From Nymphaea colorata (lineage: Eukaryota; Streptophyta; Magnoliopsida; Nymphaeales; Nymphaeaceae), in NCBI RefSeq assembly GCF_008831285.2, contig NC_045144.1, forward strand, positions 12,633,858 through 12,697,857: a stretch of DNA of 64,000 nucleotides, written 5' to 3'. Under the pieces are notes generated by a model. The model saw nothing but the letters and a program-made list of their open reading frames with translations, was not told where the DNA came from and made no database searches. Each line of letters opens with the position of its first letter. Position 1 is the first letter of the stretch. The position numbers and the translations under genes are program-made. Shown one piece after another: positions 1 through 10,814 of the stretch.

Positions 1-121
1 CACTATTCATCTCTCCTCTGAAGATCAGGCTGCAGATATTCTCACTAAAGCTCTTCCCATAGGCGATTTCCTGAGATGTTGTAACAAGCTGAGCATGATT
101 GATATATATGCTCCAGCTTGA
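1..121 (+). pseudogene. 3' end of a Copia pol ORF (RNase H C-terminus)
   Basis: Reading from base 3, the + strand encodes the last ~39 residues of a Copia polyprotein, including a recognisable EDQAADILTKALP motif, and stops with TGA at 119-121. This motif closes the RNase H domain of Ty1/Copia elements. The rest of the element lies to the left of the window. The stop falls just before the polypurine tract and LTR, unlike the other Copias here, whose stop is supplied by the LTR. Family assignment is firm; lineage is unresolved. Confidence 0.85.
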
Positions 122-128
122 GGGGGAG

Positions 129-308
129 TGTTAAAGATACAAAAAGGGGTTTTCTGAAATATTAGGAAGTTAGGGAGGATCTCTTTAAATGTTTTGTTAT
201 TTTTAGTGGACTTCTCTTGTAATTTTCCCTAACCCTAATCTCTTAATAGAGATTAGGGTCACGTAACGAACTTCAACTTTTTGTCGCCTCTCTCTCTCTC
301 TCGCAACA
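129..308 (+). repeat. 3' LTR of the first Copia element (short, ~180 bp)
   Basis: A polypurine tract (gagggggag) ends at 128 and is followed by TG at 129. The right edge is set at CA, 307-308, because from 309 the sequence matches the LTR of the neighbouring Copia (also seen at 5081). Inside is a perfect 11-bp inverted repeat (233-243 and 248-258, loop taat) and a CT-rich tail. The 5' copy is outside the window, so the LTR length cannot be confirmed here. Confidence 0.7.
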
Positions 309-472
309 ATCTCTATATTAAAACATAAACCTAATTAGGTTACAACAAAAAGAGGAATAAAACATGAAGTAATTACAAGAGATGCCACCACTTAGGCGTG
401 AAGACATAAAAACAAAGTGGATCAGGTCTGAACATACCCGATCCCCTTACACTTATACGTACAGACTTAACA
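309..472 (-). repeat. Truncated 3' LTR of the minus-strand Copia
   Basis: This stretch is nearly identical to 5081-5243. The ~125 bp corresponding to 4956-5080 is missing on the left, where the LTR of another Copia begins exactly at the break. This pattern indicates insertion of the first Copia into this LTR. Confidence 0.8.
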
Positions 473-3400
473 GCCCCCCTCAAGTTGTGCATGAGATTTG
501 ATCATGCACAACTTGTTTTTCAAATCCCAAAAATGCTGCCCTGTAAGACCTTTGGTGAAAAGATCTGCGATCTGTTCACTGGTGGATATATAAGTAGGCA
601 AGATCTCGGCTTCTTCAACCTTCTGACGAATGAAGTGTTGATCAATCTCAATGTGCTTGGTACGATTATGCAAAATGGGGTTGAAGGCAATTTTGATGGC
701 GCTTTGATTATCGCATAGCAATGAGGACTGAACAATAGGTAGATGAAGCTCTCCAAGCAAATGTCGTAACCATGATGCCTCAGCTGTCCCTGCAGCCATT
801 GCTCTATACTCTGCCTCAGCTGTCCCTGCAGCCATTGCTCTATACGGTGCTTTTTACTGCTCCAACAAATGAGATTAGAATCAAGAAAAAGGCAGAAACC
901 TGAAACTGAGCGTCGATCATCAGGATCTCCTGCCCAGTCTGCATCAGTATAAATATATATGCTATGTCCAAGAGAAACATTGGGACACTTTAGATCAATC
1001 CATCCCCAAGAGTAGCTTTGAGATACCGTAAGATCCGTTTAGCGGCATCCATATGTCCTTCTGTGGGTGCATGCATAAATTGAGAGATCTGATTTACAGC
1101 ATAGACTATGTCTGGGCGGGTAAATGTAAGGTATTGTAACATACCAACAATGCTGCGATAGAAGGTAGGATTTGAATAGGCAGCGGTTCCATCAGAGGCA
1201 GCCAATTTAGTGTTTAGAACACTAGGAGTAGTTATGAGTTTGCAATTAATCATACCTACCCTGTCCAAAATATCAAGAGTATACTTATGCTGCGTAAGAG
1301 TCAATCGATCATTTGCCCTGTCAAGTTCAACACCCAAGAAGTATCGAAGTTCGCTGAGATCTTTCATCTTGAATTCTTGCTGCAGCAGATCCTTAACATA
1401 AGATATATGAGAAGAAGAATTCCTAGTTATAACAATATCATCTACATAGATAAGTAACCAAGTAGTAGCTTCTTCGGTATGATACATAAACAAGGAATGA
1501 TCTAGAGAGCTTCGTAGAAAACCAACTTGTTGTATATGATGAGAAAATCGATCGAACCATGATCTAGAAGCTTGCTTCAGCCCATATAAAGACTTGTGTA
1601 ACTTACAAACCCATTTTTGAGGATCATGAGTATTGTAGCCGGGAGGTTGCTCCATGTATACCTCTTCCTTAAGAATCCCATGAAGAAAAGCATTTTTGAC
1701 ATCTAACTGATAAAGAGGCCACCCATATGAGACTGCAAGAGAAATAATCACACGTATTGTGCCCATCTTGATAACCGGACTGAATGTTTCATCATAATCT
1801 TCCCCATATTGCTGTGTGAAACCGCGCGCCACAAGACGTGCTTTATGTCGATCAATGCTACCATCTGGCTTATATTTCAGTTTGTAGACCCATTTGGAGC
1901 CCACAACATTCTTATCAGTTGGACGAGGGACAATCTGCCAAGTCTGACACTCATGCAAGGCTGCCATTTCCTCATTCATAGCTTCAACCCAACATTTTTC
2001 CGTACTTGCATGGTGATAGGATTTTGGTTCGACCTTCTTGCTGACTTTTGTCATAAACAACTGAAAATCTAAAGAAAAGTTGTTATAACCTACCCACCGA
2101 TCAATGGGATGTCGCACACGTTGGGACTGACGTGGGGCTGCAGTAGGAGCTGATCGCCTAGAGTACACAAGGCCTGAGAACCGACTATGTATAGGTGAAT
2201 CATGGGGTTGTGAGGATGAGGGCATGCTGTCCAAGGAATCGCTCACAAGTGTCTCAGGCTCATTAACATCTTGCTCCTCGTGCTCAATCAAACGGTCAGC
2301 CCCTTGTCTTAGGATTTCAGCATGCCCTTGTCTTAGGATTTCAGCATGCAGCCAAGTATCATAAACCTCATTTTTATCATTTTTATCCTTGAGTGTCATG
2401 CAAGTAGCCTTGGGATCTTGTAACTTGTTTTCATCAAAAACAACATGCCGTGAAATATAAACACGCCCAGTTTTAGGGTTGTAAAATCTATAACCCTTGT
2501 AGTTTCTGCATACCCTATAAATCTGCACAAAATAGCACGATCTTGAAACTTGTTACGTAAGGAAACATCAACATGCACATAGCAAACACATCCAAAAACA
2601 CGCAATTCCTCATAGCGTGGCTGCTCTTGATGTAATAAAAAATATGGGGATTTGCCATCAAGCAAAGCCAATGGCAGTCGATTTATAACATGGACAGCCG
2701 TATGAAAAGCCTCAGTCCACAATGTCATGGGTAAGTCTGTGTCATGCATCATGCTGAGCGCACTTTCAACAATATGTCTATGTTTCCGTTCAGCAATTCC
2801 ATTTTGCTGAGGAGTATGTGGGCATGAAAGCTGTCTAGTGATCGCATTATCTAGTAGATAATCAGTAAATTCATTAGAAATAAATTCACCACCACCATCA
2901 CATTGAAAATGCACAATATTACTGGAGTATTTATTTCAAACCAAGGCATGGAATTGAGTAAACAAATAGAAAACTTCAGATTTGTGTTTCATGAAGTGTA
3001 TCCAAGTATGTCGGGAATATGAATCTATAAAAATGACATAGTACCTACTCCCAGAAGAAGAGGGAATTGGAGCAGGCTCCCAAACATCAGAATATATAGT
3101 GTCAAAAATCCTTGAAGCTCTTTTATTAATTGGCTGAAAAGGAAGGGCATGACTCTTACAACGATGACAACTCGAGCACATGCTGGGCTCACTGACTGAA
3201 CTCAGACTGGACTTATCTAAGAGCCCGTCTGCAACAAGACTTCGAACAAAAGACTGACTACAATGAGCTAATCGACCATGCCAAATGGATGGCTTATTAT
3301 ACTCTGCGACATTGACTTCATTATGACTTGAAGAACATGAATCTAGAGGGTGAGGTTTGGACAGCTTTGGAGCTTCTTCAAGGACATACATATCTCCTTT

Positions 3401-3895
3401 GCGAGTGCCCTCAGCGATTGTCTTCTTGGTTTGAGCATCCTTGACATAAACAGAAGATGGTGTGAATTCAACAGAAGAGTGAGTATCATCAATAAGTTTG
3501 GACACTGAGATAATATTTTTCTTGACACTTGGAACAACAAGGACATTCTTTAATGGAATGGAAGCAACATAAGGGGGAACACTAGAGAGATTACCTGTGT
3601 CACCAGTAACGTGGGCTGCTGCTCCAGAGTCCACATACCACTTTCCTTGCTCATTTTGCTTCAAGTTAAGTTTGGATAAGGCTGTCATTAGAAGTTGCTG
3701 CACGTCTGCTGAAACCTTTGAAGTTGGATTTGATCCAGATGAGGATGGAGCTGACCCCACTGCTGTCCTGTTCTCGCGCCTTACCTGATTATTCTTGTTC
3801 TGAGGATTGTGCCAACACTCTGATTTTACATGCCTCTTCTTGTTGCAATAGAAGCATGTCAGAATTCTTCTAGATGTGGCAGAGGTAGTATTCAT
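467..3895 (-). pseudogene. Copia pol remnants (protease, integrase, RT, RNase H)
   Basis: Reading leftwards, 3895-2936 carries a gag zinc knuckle (CFYCNKKRHVKSEC), the protease motif VDSGAAAHVTG and the GAG-pre-integrase region. 2914-2396 holds the integrase end (CDGGGEF, PQQNGIAERKHRH). 2528-990 holds the RT with YVDDIV, and 835-467 the RNase H end. Frame breaks lie near 2925, 2460 and 850-990. Two small in-frame tandem duplications are visible: ~24 bp near 2307-2354 (HAEILRQG repeated) and ~36 bp near 775-845 (MAAGTAEAEYRA region repeated). The last codon and stop come from the LTR start. Dead copy. Confidence 0.9.
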
Positions 3896-3924
3896 GCTTG
3901 GCGGTGTTGGGAGAATCCCTCTTC

Positions 3925-4634
3925 CTATGCCTGCCTGAGGAGTCCAAGAGCGAGTGCGATTTCCTGCAGTGCGTGAGTTCCTGTGATCAATACATTGTGG
4001 CTGTTGGAAGGAACTAGATTATGTCGTTGAACTCGACTAGCTTCATGTTGAAAAAGCTTGGCCTTCTTCAAAAGATGGGAGAACAGGTAAGACTTCCATG
4101 GCTGTGCAAAAAATATCAAATTCTGTTCCCAGTCCACTCAAGGCTTGTTGGACTTTGTCCTTGTCGCTGACGGGATGTCCAATTGCAGCAAGCTGATCAC
4201 TAACACTCTTGATTTCATTCAAATACTCCAAAACTGTACGCGTCCCACGCTTGATATCCTGAAATTGCCTTCTTAATTGTAGAAAACGTGCTTCCGAGAC
4301 TTGAGAATATATTGTGAAGGGTAGACCACAACTCTAGGGCAGTTAAATCAGCATCAATACCTCCGAAGACCTCTTCTGACTAGGTAGAAGTGATATAAGC
4401 AACAAGAGACTGGTCGTGAGCCAGCCAAACTTCATATTCGGGATTGCTCTCAGGAAGAGTTTCATATTCAAAACTGATTTTACTTCCAGCCGAAGCCCCA
4501 GCACCTTTATCTCCCACGACTGTCTTCTTTACTTCACGGTTAACATACATTGGAGGTGCTGGAGTAGTCCCATCGATGTGCCCATACAGTCTATGGCTAT
4601 TGATAAATGGGACAATTTGACGTTTCCAAGTCAA
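3925..4634 (-). pseudogene. Copia gag remnant
   Basis: Fragments at 4634-4380, 4231-4043 and 4137-3925 match the gag of the intact Copia downstream: TWKRQIVPFINSHRLYGHIDG near the start, and a coiled segment with EYLNEIKSVSDQLAAIG further on. Two or more frameshifts split it. The true gag start upstream of 4634 is degraded. Confidence 0.75.
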
Positions 4635-4955
4635 ATAATTACTATGGTTCAGTTTTTGAGAGAAAACTAGAAGATAGAAGAGAGGGAGCCGGTTGGTCCA
4701 TGATTGAAAGAGAGGATTAGAGCAGATAATTTGGGCAGAATTTTAAAGGTCACGACAGAAATTAGGGCAAATTAGGGCAAAACGTGTGATTTAGGGCAAA
4801 AAACAGAATTTAGGGCAACAAAAATTAGGGCAAATCGTGGGATTAGGGGTAGAAACAGAGTTTGGAGATAACCACGGCAGAAAATAAGATTTAGGGCAGA
4901 ATACTCCAAGCTGAAATCACTCACCGGAGGACGATGTAACCTGGCTCTGATACCA

Positions 4956-5243
4956 TGTGAGAATCTTCACTAAAACACCACCGAATCACGTCTCTCCGTC
5001 TAAGGAGGATGGAGAATAGAGAATAGAAGAAAGCAATGAAGGGAAGAGAACCGTCGGCCAATGCAGCCACACGATGCTTGATCTCTATATTAAAACATAA
5101 ACCTAATTAGGTTACAACAAAAAGAGGAATAAAACATGGAGTAATTACAAGAGATGCCACCACTTAGGCGTGAAGACATAAAACAAAGTGGATTGGGTCT
5201 GAACAGACCCGATCCCCTTACACTTATACGTACAGACTTAACA
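4956..5243 (-). repeat. 5' LTR of the minus-strand Copia (288 bp)
   Basis: On the minus strand it runs TGTTAAGTC to ATTCTCACA, with TG/CA ends. The adjacent sequence 4942-4955 is the complement of a TGGTATCAGAGCCA primer site for initiator tRNA-Met, which fixes the inner edge. The outer edge at 5243 is set by loss of similarity with the left copy. Confidence 0.85.
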
Positions 5244-6159
5244 GGAACGGCAACTCTCCGTGGCTTCCGACTATTTGTAAAAGGAAGACGGTCATTATGA
5301 AGCCGGAGACGACAGCCTTAACACCCTCTTCTTGGGTTTTTGGCAACCCATAGTCATGACAAAGGGTTTCAATGCCAAGGGTTAGAAAAAAGAGGAAGCG
5401 AGTAAGAGAGAGAAAGAGACACAGAGAGACAGAGAGAAAGAGATAACTAAAAATCGCCGGCAATTATTGAGACCACCAGCCACTGGTTTTTCCAGTGATA
5501 AAGAAAAATAAAACCTAAAGAAAAAGAATAGATAAAAAACCCCTCATCTCGCTACCATTTCGTCAGTCGCCGGTGGTTGTTGTCACCCATTTCTTCCGTC
5601 ACCAGTACCGAACTGTCAATCGCCAGTCTCCAGCCACAGTTCATCGGTCTCCAGCTGCAGGTCGTCGAACGCCGGAAGGTGAAGAAAGAACCATGGGGTG
5701 AAGATGAAGATGAAAAACGAAAGAAGGAAAACGTTGAACCCCTTTTATAAAAAAATTTCACTTCAGCCCCAGTTACTTTTCTTTATTTTTATTATTATGT
5801 GGCATCCTTTACCAAAATTAGTTAGATGCACCATGTTTTTAGTAAAAATTCCAAACTAACTAATGTCACGTTGATTGGAGTGAATGCATTCTTCGAACAG
5901 TGAAAATGCAGAGACACATTCACACACACATAAGAAGCTGAAAAAAATTTCCAATCCATCAAACTAAGAAATAAGTTTCAAGGAAATTTTTTTCTCATTC
6001 ATTACACATACATCAAAATGAGAATTGGAAAGATTTTTCCCATTCCTTTATTCCTGGAAATTTATTTCCAGAATTTTTTTTCCAATTCCAAGTTTCCTAT
6101 CCATCAAACGGCCCCTTAAGGATTTGTTGTGTGTGCAACAAAGAGCCTTTGTATCTAAA
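5244..6159. other. Non-coding interval between two retrotransposons
   Basis: No convincing exon was found here, and open frames are low-complexity. From about 5900 to 6117 the sequence is AT-rich with a terminus-like motif on the complement (ggggccgtttgatgg at ~6104-6117), typical of hAT-like MITEs. A matching opposite end was not clearly located (ccatcaaac also occurs at ~5957). Probably part of the large VPS39 intron. Confidence 0.4.
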
Positions 6160-6445
6160 TGTGAGGACTTTACGCTAAACAACACGCACACCAACTCTTG
6201 GTGAAAGCCCAACCTCCACTTCTTAACAGCGAAAATCTTATTCGTATTAGGGTTGTAGTCCCCTACTTAGTTTTATACAAGCATTAAGTGGGTTGGGTTA
6301 GGCTTTCTAATACCTTTCCCGACCCAAGTACTGGGTCCATTAACCGACCCATTAACCACACAATAAAACAGATGAAAGCACATGCTAAAGCAAATTACTA
6401 AGCTTAACAGACGCCTAACAAGTTGGCTCTGACCGACTCCTAACA
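6160..6445 (-). repeat. 3' LTR of the Gypsy element
   Basis: It matches 10109-10394. The adjacent polypurine tract is the complement of ccccctttgag just right of 6445. Confidence 0.9.
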
Positions 6446-6837
6446 AGTATTTCCCCCTTTGAGTAACACCTTGTCCACAAGGTGTGAATTCAGGGAAACG
6501 GTGCTGAATATCTTCTGCACTTTCCCAGGTAGCTGGTAAGTCCTCATAGCTGTTCCATTCAATGAGCCATTTCGTAATGATGCTGTTATTCTTTGTTACC
6601 TTTCGCGTGCCCAATCTGCGATAAGGGAACAAGGCTAGGAGGTCATGCAGAGCTGGTGATAAACTTAGCTCTTCAGCTGTGGGAGTTAGATAGCATGCTT
6701 TGACTTGGACACATGAAAAACAGGGTCGATCTGGCTGCCTGCTGGCAGCTGTAATTCATAAGCCAAAGTTCCCATTTTTCTTGTAATGAAGTAAGGGCCT
6801 ACAAAACGAGATGCCAGCTTGACATTACCTCACCTCA
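6446..6837 (-). pseudogene. Gypsy integrase C-terminus and chromodomain
   Basis: The minus strand encodes the tail after the integrase core (MGTLAYELQLPAGSQIDPVFHVSK-like reading, with frame breaks) followed by a chromodomain: TKWLIEWNSYEDLPATWE at ~6500-6570. Chromodomains at this position define chromoviruses and are thought to direct insertion to marked chromatin. This segment joins directly, near 6838, to the integrase zinc finger, so ~200 residues of catalytic core are missing. Confidence 0.8.
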
Positions 6838-7299
6838 TATTTATTTTGTTGGCAGGTGTAGCAGTTTTTGATATGCTCGATGATGGCCTTTTTCATCTCT
6901 GGCCAATAGAATGTGCCCTTGATACGTCTATATGTTTTCTCTCTCCTTGCATGGCCTGCTGTCTTGGAATCAGATAGTGTTCCAACAAGTACTGTGGAAT
7001 TTCTGTTTCTGGAGGAATGTAAATTTTATCCTGATAATACAGATAAGGATCTCCCCATGTAGACCTGTATGTCTGGACTAGGCTGTTATCTAGTCGCTCT
7101 CTTATCTTGTGCACAGATTCAGCCTGTTGATGGGCTTGTTTGATCCTCGTCCATAGATCAGCCTGCACCTGCGAGAAGGACAGCAACAAGTCTTTTGGTG
7201 GAGTGCCTAGGCGCGACTATCTGCTGATACATTCTCCTTCCCTCTTGTGAATTGGACTTCAAAATCGAGGTCCATGAGCTTGAGTAGCCCTCGCTGTAG
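6838..7299 (-). pseudogene. Gypsy RNase H tail and integrase H2C2 zinc finger
   Basis: From 7299 leftwards the minus strand reads QRGLLKLMDLDFEVQF and a GKEN motif (end of RNase H), then a linker, then the integrase HHCC finger ending IKNCYTCQQNKYE at ~6838-6880. After that the expected D,D,E catalytic domain does not follow. Confidence 0.75.
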
Positions 7300-7430
7300 G
7301 GTGGGAGCGGTATTAAGCCAAGAACATCTGATTGCTTTCTTCAGCAAAGCAATGGGTTCTAACTTCAAAACCAAATCAGCATATGAGCCAGAGTTAATGG
7401 CTATGGTACTAGCAGTTATGAAATGGATTT
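7300..7430 (+). pseudogene. Inverted piece of the Gypsy RNase H domain
   Basis: On the + strand, opposite to the rest of the element, this segment encodes VGAVLSQEHLIAFFSKAMG and [15 protein letters not shown]. This is the RNase H core of a Gypsy polyprotein. Minus-strand RT (ending LTELTK at ~7425) and the minus-strand RNase H end (starting ~7299) flank it. The segments that should join these pieces are missing, so this is an inversion with deletions at both edges. Confidence 0.8.
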
Positions 7431-8290
7431 GGTCAGTTCAGTTAGAGGGGTTTCTAACCACCCGTATCCTTTGACGAATCTTCTGTAGTATCTTGCTAGA
7501 CCCAAAAAGGACCTTAAGTTCTTAACTCTTTTACTGAACCAGGCGTCTTGCACTCCCTCACAGCATTCACCTTGTCGTCTTCCATTTGAACTCTCCCTTT
7601 GCTGATCACATGACCCAAATATGCAGTCTGATCTGTCCCGAATGCACATTTTGATTGCCTGGGATGTAGGTCATGCTGCTGCAGTGTAGGCAAAACCAGT
7701 TGCAATTGCTGGAATTGTTCATCCTCCTTGGGACTGTACACTAAGATATCATCGAAGCAGACAAGTACAAATCGACGAAGGTAAGGACTGAAAAGATCAT
7801 TCATTAAGGACTGGAATGTGGCAGGAGCATTAGTTAGCCCAAAGGGCATCACCTTGAATTCATAATGTCCGTCGTAAGTCTGGAAGACAGTTTTGTCCAC
7901 ATCTTGAGGCGCCATCTTGATTTGATGGTAGCCTGCCCCTAAATCCAACTAGAAAAATACGCAGCTCCATGTAACTCATCTAGTAATTCTCCAATAAGTG
8001 TAATGGGATAGCGATGCTTTACCGTGATGGCATTTAATGCACGATAGTCGACGCAAAATCTCCACCCTCTATCTTTTTTCTAACCAGCAATGCGGGTGAT
8101 GCAAAGGGGCTGCAGCTGGGTTGTATGATGCCTTCAGTAATCACCTCCTTCACCAAATCTTCTAGCAACTGTCGTTGGTGTGGATTGTATTGGTTGGGTC
8201 GTCTATTGACTGCTCCCGCCTCACCTTGGAGTTCGATGCGATGATCATAGGTTCTCTGTGGGGGCAGACCCTTGGGGGTTCAAAAACCTC
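7416..8290 (-). pseudogene. Gypsy reverse transcriptase remnant
   Basis: Reading leftwards: an RT N-terminal region (VDYRALNAI-like, ~8050), [12 protein letters not shown] (~7930), VMPFGLTNAPATFQ (~7830) and the catalytic CFDDILVYS (~7750), then [15 protein letters not shown] (~7470). The catalytic box is intact, but stops and frame breaks near 7650 and 7950 prevent a single ORF. Confidence 0.85.
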
Positions 8291-8311
8291 CTTGAACTCC
8301 TTCAATATCAC

Positions 8312-8981
8312 CTACAATTGTTCGTGACAAACGTATCCCTGCTCCTCCAGCTTTCGATTTGTCTCTTCGTGCTGCTTGACTGCAGTCATCAACAACATAA
8401 GGGAGGTCATCGGGCCCTTCATCATCTTTGACACTTTCTGTTCACTCATATTTTTTCTAGGGACTGCTTCAAGAGTATGCCGCCCTTCCTTTGTTTGGCC
8501 AAAATGCATTCTCATCCCCACGAAGTCCCATACGACTTCACCTAGGCTGCGTAGCCACTGCACCCCTAACACCAGGTCTGCCCCTGCCATTGCCAATGTG
8601 AAGAGTTTCACCGGAAGCTTGTGGCCCTGGATTTCTAAGACCTCTTGGGCGCACCGGCCCCTACACTTCATTATGCCGCCATCTCCTACCACCACGTCAA
8701 ATGCAAGCTGATTCTTTATGTGACAGCCCAAGGCCCCTTGCTGATTTCTCGCATATAAAATTATGGGTGGAGCCCATATCCACCAGTATACTCACCTTCT
8801 TGCCTCGCAGCTGACCCTCTATCCTCATCAACTGGGGAACTTCATCCCCTGCCAGCGCATGGAGAGAGATTTTAGGGGGACCCCCTTCGGTAACCTCTCC
8901 ATCATTCTGCATGGTTGTTGATGGTTCGGTTCCTTCTTCGAACTCATCTGGCGGATCGTCGTCTTCTTCTTCCAGATACAC
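8312..8981 (-). pseudogene. Gypsy aspartic protease region
   Basis: The minus strand shows GKKVSILVDMGSTHNFI, a retropepsin active-site motif in which the usual DSG/DTG reads DMG. It is followed by hydrophobic protease strands (VKLFTLAMAGADLVLGVQWL) in a second frame. The changed active-site residue and the frame break near 8710 mark it as non-functional. Confidence 0.75.
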
Positions 8982-10088
8982 ATGAAGTTTTCGACAAGTG
9001 TGACCAGGTGTCCACAGTTGGTCACAGTGGAAGCAAATAATCTACGATGCTCCTCCTTGATCTGTTCCGGCATGAGGCGATGAACCACTTGACGACCCAA
9101 TTTGTTCGACTTCTGAGTAGCCATCGGTGCTGCGACTGCCTCTATGCATAGGGTGGTCTGACGCTGGTTTCTCTCTAAGTATGGGATCCAACTGCCATAG
9201 ATCAGTCTGCGCTGCTTTTCCTCCACCAGCTTTGCCAATTCAAAGCATTCCGACAGGTTTCTGGGCTTGGCCGCTTGGACCTCAATGTGCAGATCGTCTT
9301 GCAGTCCCCCCCACATACGCCCCAATCAGTGCATCTAAAGGCCACCCACGAACCATATTACTGAGGTCTTCAAAGCACTCCTGGTACTCCACCACAATGC
9401 CTTCTTGTCTGATTTTCGATAGTTCCACGTTGTAATCTAGGTATGTTGATGGACCAAACCGAGCTTTCATGGCATCGACCAGTCCTGTCCACGTCGTTCT
9501 CCCTTGCTGAGTGGCGAGCCATCTATACCGCCTGATGGCGACTCCTTCGAAGTGCACCGCAGCATGGCTGACCCTCTGTTCTCCTTCAATATTGTGGCAA
9601 TCAAAAAATTGTTTTGCCTTGAAGATCCAACTTAAGGGATCCTCACCGGAGAAATGGGGAAAATCCATCTTGTGTTACTTCCATGGCGATGGACCCAGCC
9701 CTCTATCCCTGACTGCCGGTGAGGCCATCAGTGTGCCTCCTATTGCCAGCAGTGGAGGTGGATGCAGAGGCGAGATTGAAGATCGAGAAGAAGATGGAGG
9801 AGGGGGAGCATTTAGATTGGGAGATTGCAACTCACTGTCAGCGGTCTCCGTGCGATTGGCATTGGTCGATCCTGTTTCTTTGCCTGACTTCAACATTTCT
9901 CGCATCAAGGACATCAACTAGGAATGCTTTGCCATGAACGTCTGCATCCATGCTTCAGCCTCCATATTCTGGTGTTCGACTGCCTGCAGATGACGATTCA
10001 TAATCTCCGTTGTCTCCTCCAAGTGTTCTTGATGGGCTTCTACGGCAGCCATAACATCCTTCGAGGTCACCTTGCTGGACGCAGCCAT
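8828..10088 (-). pseudogene. Gypsy gag remnant
   Basis: The likely start is ATG at 10088 (MAASSKVTSKDVM...), with an in-frame TAG near 9918-9920. It continues through a proline-rich stretch (~9700-9900) and a gag core (DFPHFSGEDPLSWIFKAKQFF at ~9600-9668), then YLDYNVELSKIRQ. The later part shifts frame near 9300. Gag forms the particle that packages the element's RNA. Confidence 0.8.
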
Positions 10089-10108
10089 AGTTCTAGCTCT
10101 GATACCAA

Positions 10109-10394
10109 TGTGAGGACTTTACGCTAAACAGCACTCACGCACACCAACTCTCGGTGAAAGCCCAGGCTCCACTTCTTAACAGCGAAAATTTCATTCGTGT
10201 TAGGGTTGTAATCCCCTGCTTATATACAAGCATTAAGTGGGTTGGGTTAGGCTTTCTAATACCTTTCCCGACCCAAGTACTGGGTTCATTAACCGACCCA
10301 TTAACCACACACTAAAACAAACGAAAGCACATACTAATGCAAATTACTAAGCTTAACAGACGCCTAACAAGGTGGCTTAGACTGACTCCTAACA
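10109..10394 (-). repeat. 5' LTR of the Gypsy element
   Basis: Starts TGTGAGG and ends CTAACA on the + strand, followed by the ctaaa target duplication at 10395-10399. It matches 6160-6445. Confidence 0.9.
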
Positions 10395-10814
10395 CTAAAA
10401 TTGTCCCAGCATGAATGGTCTGGTTGCCTTAGCCTCCATGTGTTCTGCCTGGTTAAATTTGTCTTCTATTCCTCTAGGAAAGGACTGGCTGTTAAGACTC
10501 TCTTGGCTTCTTGTATGCCTTGGGCACACAAACACTTAGAAGAAGAAAAGTTACCTGTGATAGAGTGGTATACATGTATTCACATGCTTCTCCAATTTAC
10601 ACCTGTAATAGGCTTCTGCATCTTGCCTGCTCTGAGCTGTATGAAAGAAATTGAATATTATCTTGAAGTTTCATGTATAATTAATGGAGGAAGAAGTGAA
10701 TTTCATTTGCTTACAAGTGTTTTGTTATCTGATGAATGAGCTGATCTAATCTATTTTGAACAAGTGATAGTCCAGGGAGTTGATTTATATGTCTCTAATT
10801 GTTCTCATAATCAG

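Larger units (their letters stand above)
309..5243 (-). mobile_element. Decayed Copia LTR retrotransposon (minus strand)
   Basis: The element reads leftwards. The right-hand (5') LTR is 4956-5243, the tRNA-iMet primer site is 4942-4955, then come gag, protease, integrase, RT and RNase H, a polypurine tract (complement of 473-484) and a truncated 3' LTR at 309-472. The two LTR copies share ~163 bp with only a few mismatches. The polyprotein is split into at least six frames and cannot be expressed. Its proteins resemble those of the intact Copia at 18128-23504 (same gag start region and RNase H end), so both belong to the same broad lineage although their LTRs differ. Confidence 0.9.
6160..10394 (-). 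mobile_element. Chromodomain Gypsy LTR retrotransposon, complete ends, internally damaged
   Basis: LTRs at 6160-6445 and 10109-10394 (286 bp each) share TGTGAGGAC and CTAACA ends and differ at very roughly 15-20 positions by eye, plus small indels. The flanks are a perfect 5-bp target duplication, ctaaa, at 6155-6159 and 10395-10399. The primer site next to the right LTR (complement of ~10094-10107) matches initiator tRNA-Met, so the element reads leftwards. Order: gag, protease, RT, RNase H, integrase zinc finger, chromodomain. The integrase catalytic core is absent and part of RNase H is inverted, so the copy is non-autonomous. Confidence 0.93.

Noticed and set aside
7416-7649. Peptide beginning [13 protein letters not shown] as a separate gene
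   Set aside because: It is the frame-shifted tail of Gypsy RT leading into [11 protein letters not shown].
10401-10739. 112-codon + strand open frame upstream of the first VPS39 exon
   Set aside because: Composition of intron DNA, no similarity, and not compatible with the phase of the exon at 10815.
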